This document shows, in pieces, positions 6,683 to 7,946 of a DNA stretch of 7,946 nucleotides (positions are counted from its first letter, which is position 1; each line of letters begins with the position of its first letter). The notes under the pieces were generated by a model that worked only from the letters and a program-made list of their open reading frames with translations, was not told the origin of the DNA and did not search any database. The DNA comes from Deltaproteobacteria bacterium (GTDB lineage Bacteria; Myxococcota_A; Polyangia; Polyangiales; Houyiibacteriaceae): assembly GCA_003647035.1 (NCBI GenBank), contig QMMB01000142.1, positions 1 to 7,946 on the forward strand. The letters are read 5' to 3'. The translations under genes were made by a program, and so were the position numbers.

Positions 6683-7946
6683 CTGCAAGAATCATTTGTA
6701 ACGCGCTCGTTGGGCTCCTCGTGCTCAGCGCCTCTACCAGCGCCTTCGCCGAAGACGCTGAGACAGGCGACGCTTCGGCCGACGATGCGATCGGGAAGCT
6801 TCCCGAAGAACAACAGAAGTCGGTCCAGCAAGCGATCGAAGACGCCGAAGCGTCCGAAGGGACGACGGTGATCGTCGTCCCGCCTCCTGCGCCGACCATG
6901 CGCGAGTACGACCCTGCGTCCGAGACCGACCAAGAAGCAGAAGCCGAGGAAAGAGTCCCGGGCGTAACGCTGCACCCCAAGGGCGAAGACGAGATGATGG
7001 GGGATCACATCGTCGATCGCGGGGACATCAAGTTCAGGCCTGGCAAGGGCGTCGAGATCAATAGCGCCGATGACGACTTCCAGCTGCGCATCCGGGTTCG
7101 CGTGCAGATGCTCTACACGCTCGTCCATGGTGACCCTGGGCCGAAGGAGGCGGACGAGCCCAACGAAAACCTCAACGACTTCCGGCTCCGTCGTGCGCGC
7201 TTCGTTTTTCAGGGGCATGCCTTTGGCGAACACAACCAGTTCAAGCTGGAGATGGACCCCCTGCGCAGGGACAACGTCGTCCTCGACTACTACCTCGATT
7301 TCACCAAGAACCGGGATATTCAGGTTCGCGTCGGGCAGTACAAGATCTCGTCGAACCGGCAGCGGGTGATTTCATCGGGCAACTTGCAGATGGTCGACCG
7401 GTCGCGCATCAACGCGGAGTTCTCGCTCGATCGAGACATGGGGATCGACATTCGATCGCGCGATTTTCTCGGCAAGAACAAGATGCGCTACGTGCTTGGT
7501 GTCTCGACCGGCAATGGCCTCAACAACCCCGAGTTCACCGACTTCGCGATGGTGTACCTGGCGCGCGTCGAGTACCTCCCGATGGGCATCTTCCGCGACT
7601 ACAGTGAAGTGGATTTCGCTCGAACGAAACCCCGGCTGTCCATCGGTGCAACGTACTCGTTCTTCGACAACGCGAACCGCGACCGCGGCATGATCGGCCT
7701 GCCCTTCTCGGACGGTGGCACGGCCGACTATCATTTCGTGTACGTGGACGCAATGTTCAAGGCACGCGGCTTTTCGGCGATCACCGAATTCGCCTTCCGA
7801 ACCGGCACACGCAAGATCGGTGACATCACGATGGACCCGGACGGCAACCCGATCGTCCCGACCGACCCACGCAATGGCCTTGGTTGGATGCTGCAAGCAG
7901 GTTACCTGATTCCGAATGCGCGCTTCGAGCTCGCGGGCCGAGGCGC
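6652..7946 (+). CDS. OprP/OprO-type phosphate-selective porin, N-terminal part (runs off the window)
   Basis: The frame is open from ATG 6652 to the window end, giving 431 complete codons without a stop. Residues 1-33 look like a Sec signal peptide: basic start, hydrophobic core about 18-26, and cleavage after SAFA (residue 33). A strikingly acidic, Glu/Asp-rich segment covers about 34-120. From about 125 the sequence has the alternating pattern of an outer-membrane beta-barrel. It also has features of phosphate-selective porins (PF07396): an initial strand DDDFQLRIRVRVQ, then NDFRLRRARFVFQG, VRVGQYKISSNRQRVISS and the RSRINAEFSLDRDMG segment. Such porins form trimeric anion channels in the outer membrane. 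The start is only 3 nt after the phoR stop with no clear ribosome-binding site, so translation may be coupled; ATG 6676, behind AAGCAGG, is an alternative that keeps a shorter signal peptide. Placement behind phoBR supports phosphate as the cargo, but some relatives carry polyphosphate or other anions. Confidence 0.85.
   Translation, partial: MKLVTSRQMTPARIICNALVGLLVLSASTSAFAEDAETGDASADDAIGKLPEEQQKSVQQAIEDAEASEGTTVIVVPPPAPTMREYDPASETDQEAEAEERVPGVTLHPKGEDEMMGDHIVDRGDIKFRPGKGVEINSADDDFQLRIRVRVQMLYTLVHGDPGPKEADEPNENLNDFRLRRARFVFQGHAFGEHNQFKLEMDPLRRDNVVLDYYLDFTKNRDIQVRVGQYKISSNRQRVISSGNLQMVDRSRINAEFSLDRDMGIDIRSRDFLGKNKMRYVLGVSTGNGLNNPEFTDFAMVYLARVEYLPMGIFRDYSEVDFARTKPRLSIGATYSFFDNANRDRGMIGLPFSDGGTADYHFVYVDAMFKARGFSAITEFAFRTGTRKIGDITMDPDGNPIVPTDPRNGLGWMLQAGYLIPNARFELAGRG

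Noticed and set aside
6668..6686. GCAGG/CCTGC hairpin placing ATG 6676 in its loop
   Set aside because: A 5-bp stem with a 9-nt loop is common by chance, and the ATG involved may not be the start used.
1..7946. tRNA, rRNA, CRISPR arrays, insertion sequences, phage or defence genes
   Set aside because: None seen: nearly all of the window is explained by the listed genes, and no transposase, repeat-spacer array or structured RNA gene is apparent.

Overview
The window is GC-rich, densely coding bacterial DNA. It looks like a member of the Myxococcota or a related deltaproteobacterial-type lineage. The hints are strong G/C preference at third codon positions, a secreted lipoprotein with a long Gly/Ser/Ala-rich linker straight after the lipid-attachment cysteine, and a PHM/DBM-type copper monooxygenase-like protein. 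This placement is inference from style; the window contains no marker gene that fixes taxonomy beyond doubt.

Layout. Positions 1-60 hold the last 19 codons of an unidentified plus-strand gene, followed by a weak hairpin. Positions 205-1341 (+) encode a lipoprotein whose copper ligands and cysteines line up with peptidylglycine alpha-hydroxylating / dopamine beta-monooxygenases. It converges, across 23 bp, on a minus-strand gene set read in the order DUF47/PhoU-like Pit accessory protein (3763-4437), PiT-family phosphate transporter (2506-3753), then the YchF ATPase (1365-2468). Forty-two bp upstream of the DUF47 start, and divergent from it, is a plus-strand phosphate-response set: a PhoB-type response regulator (4480-5169), a PhoR-type histidine kinase with PAS domain (5278-6648), and the N-terminal ~431 residues of an OprP/OprO-type outer-membrane porin (6652 to the window end).

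How the genes fit together. From 2506 onward, apart from ychF downstream, the window is a phosphate locus. The porin would bring phosphate across the outer membrane, the Pit carrier across the inner membrane, the DUF47 protein probably modulates Pit, and PhoR/PhoB sense and regulate. No pstSCAB or canonical phoU is visible here; they may lie outside.

Most interesting signals: (1) the copper-monooxygenase-like lipoprotein, which keeps the metal ligands but lacks the peptide-anchoring residues of PHM; (2) a perfect 19-bp inverted repeat with a 34-nt loop filling most of the phoB-phoR gap, starting inside the phoB stop codon; (3) helically phased TGACAC-like repeats around the phoR stop and the porin start.
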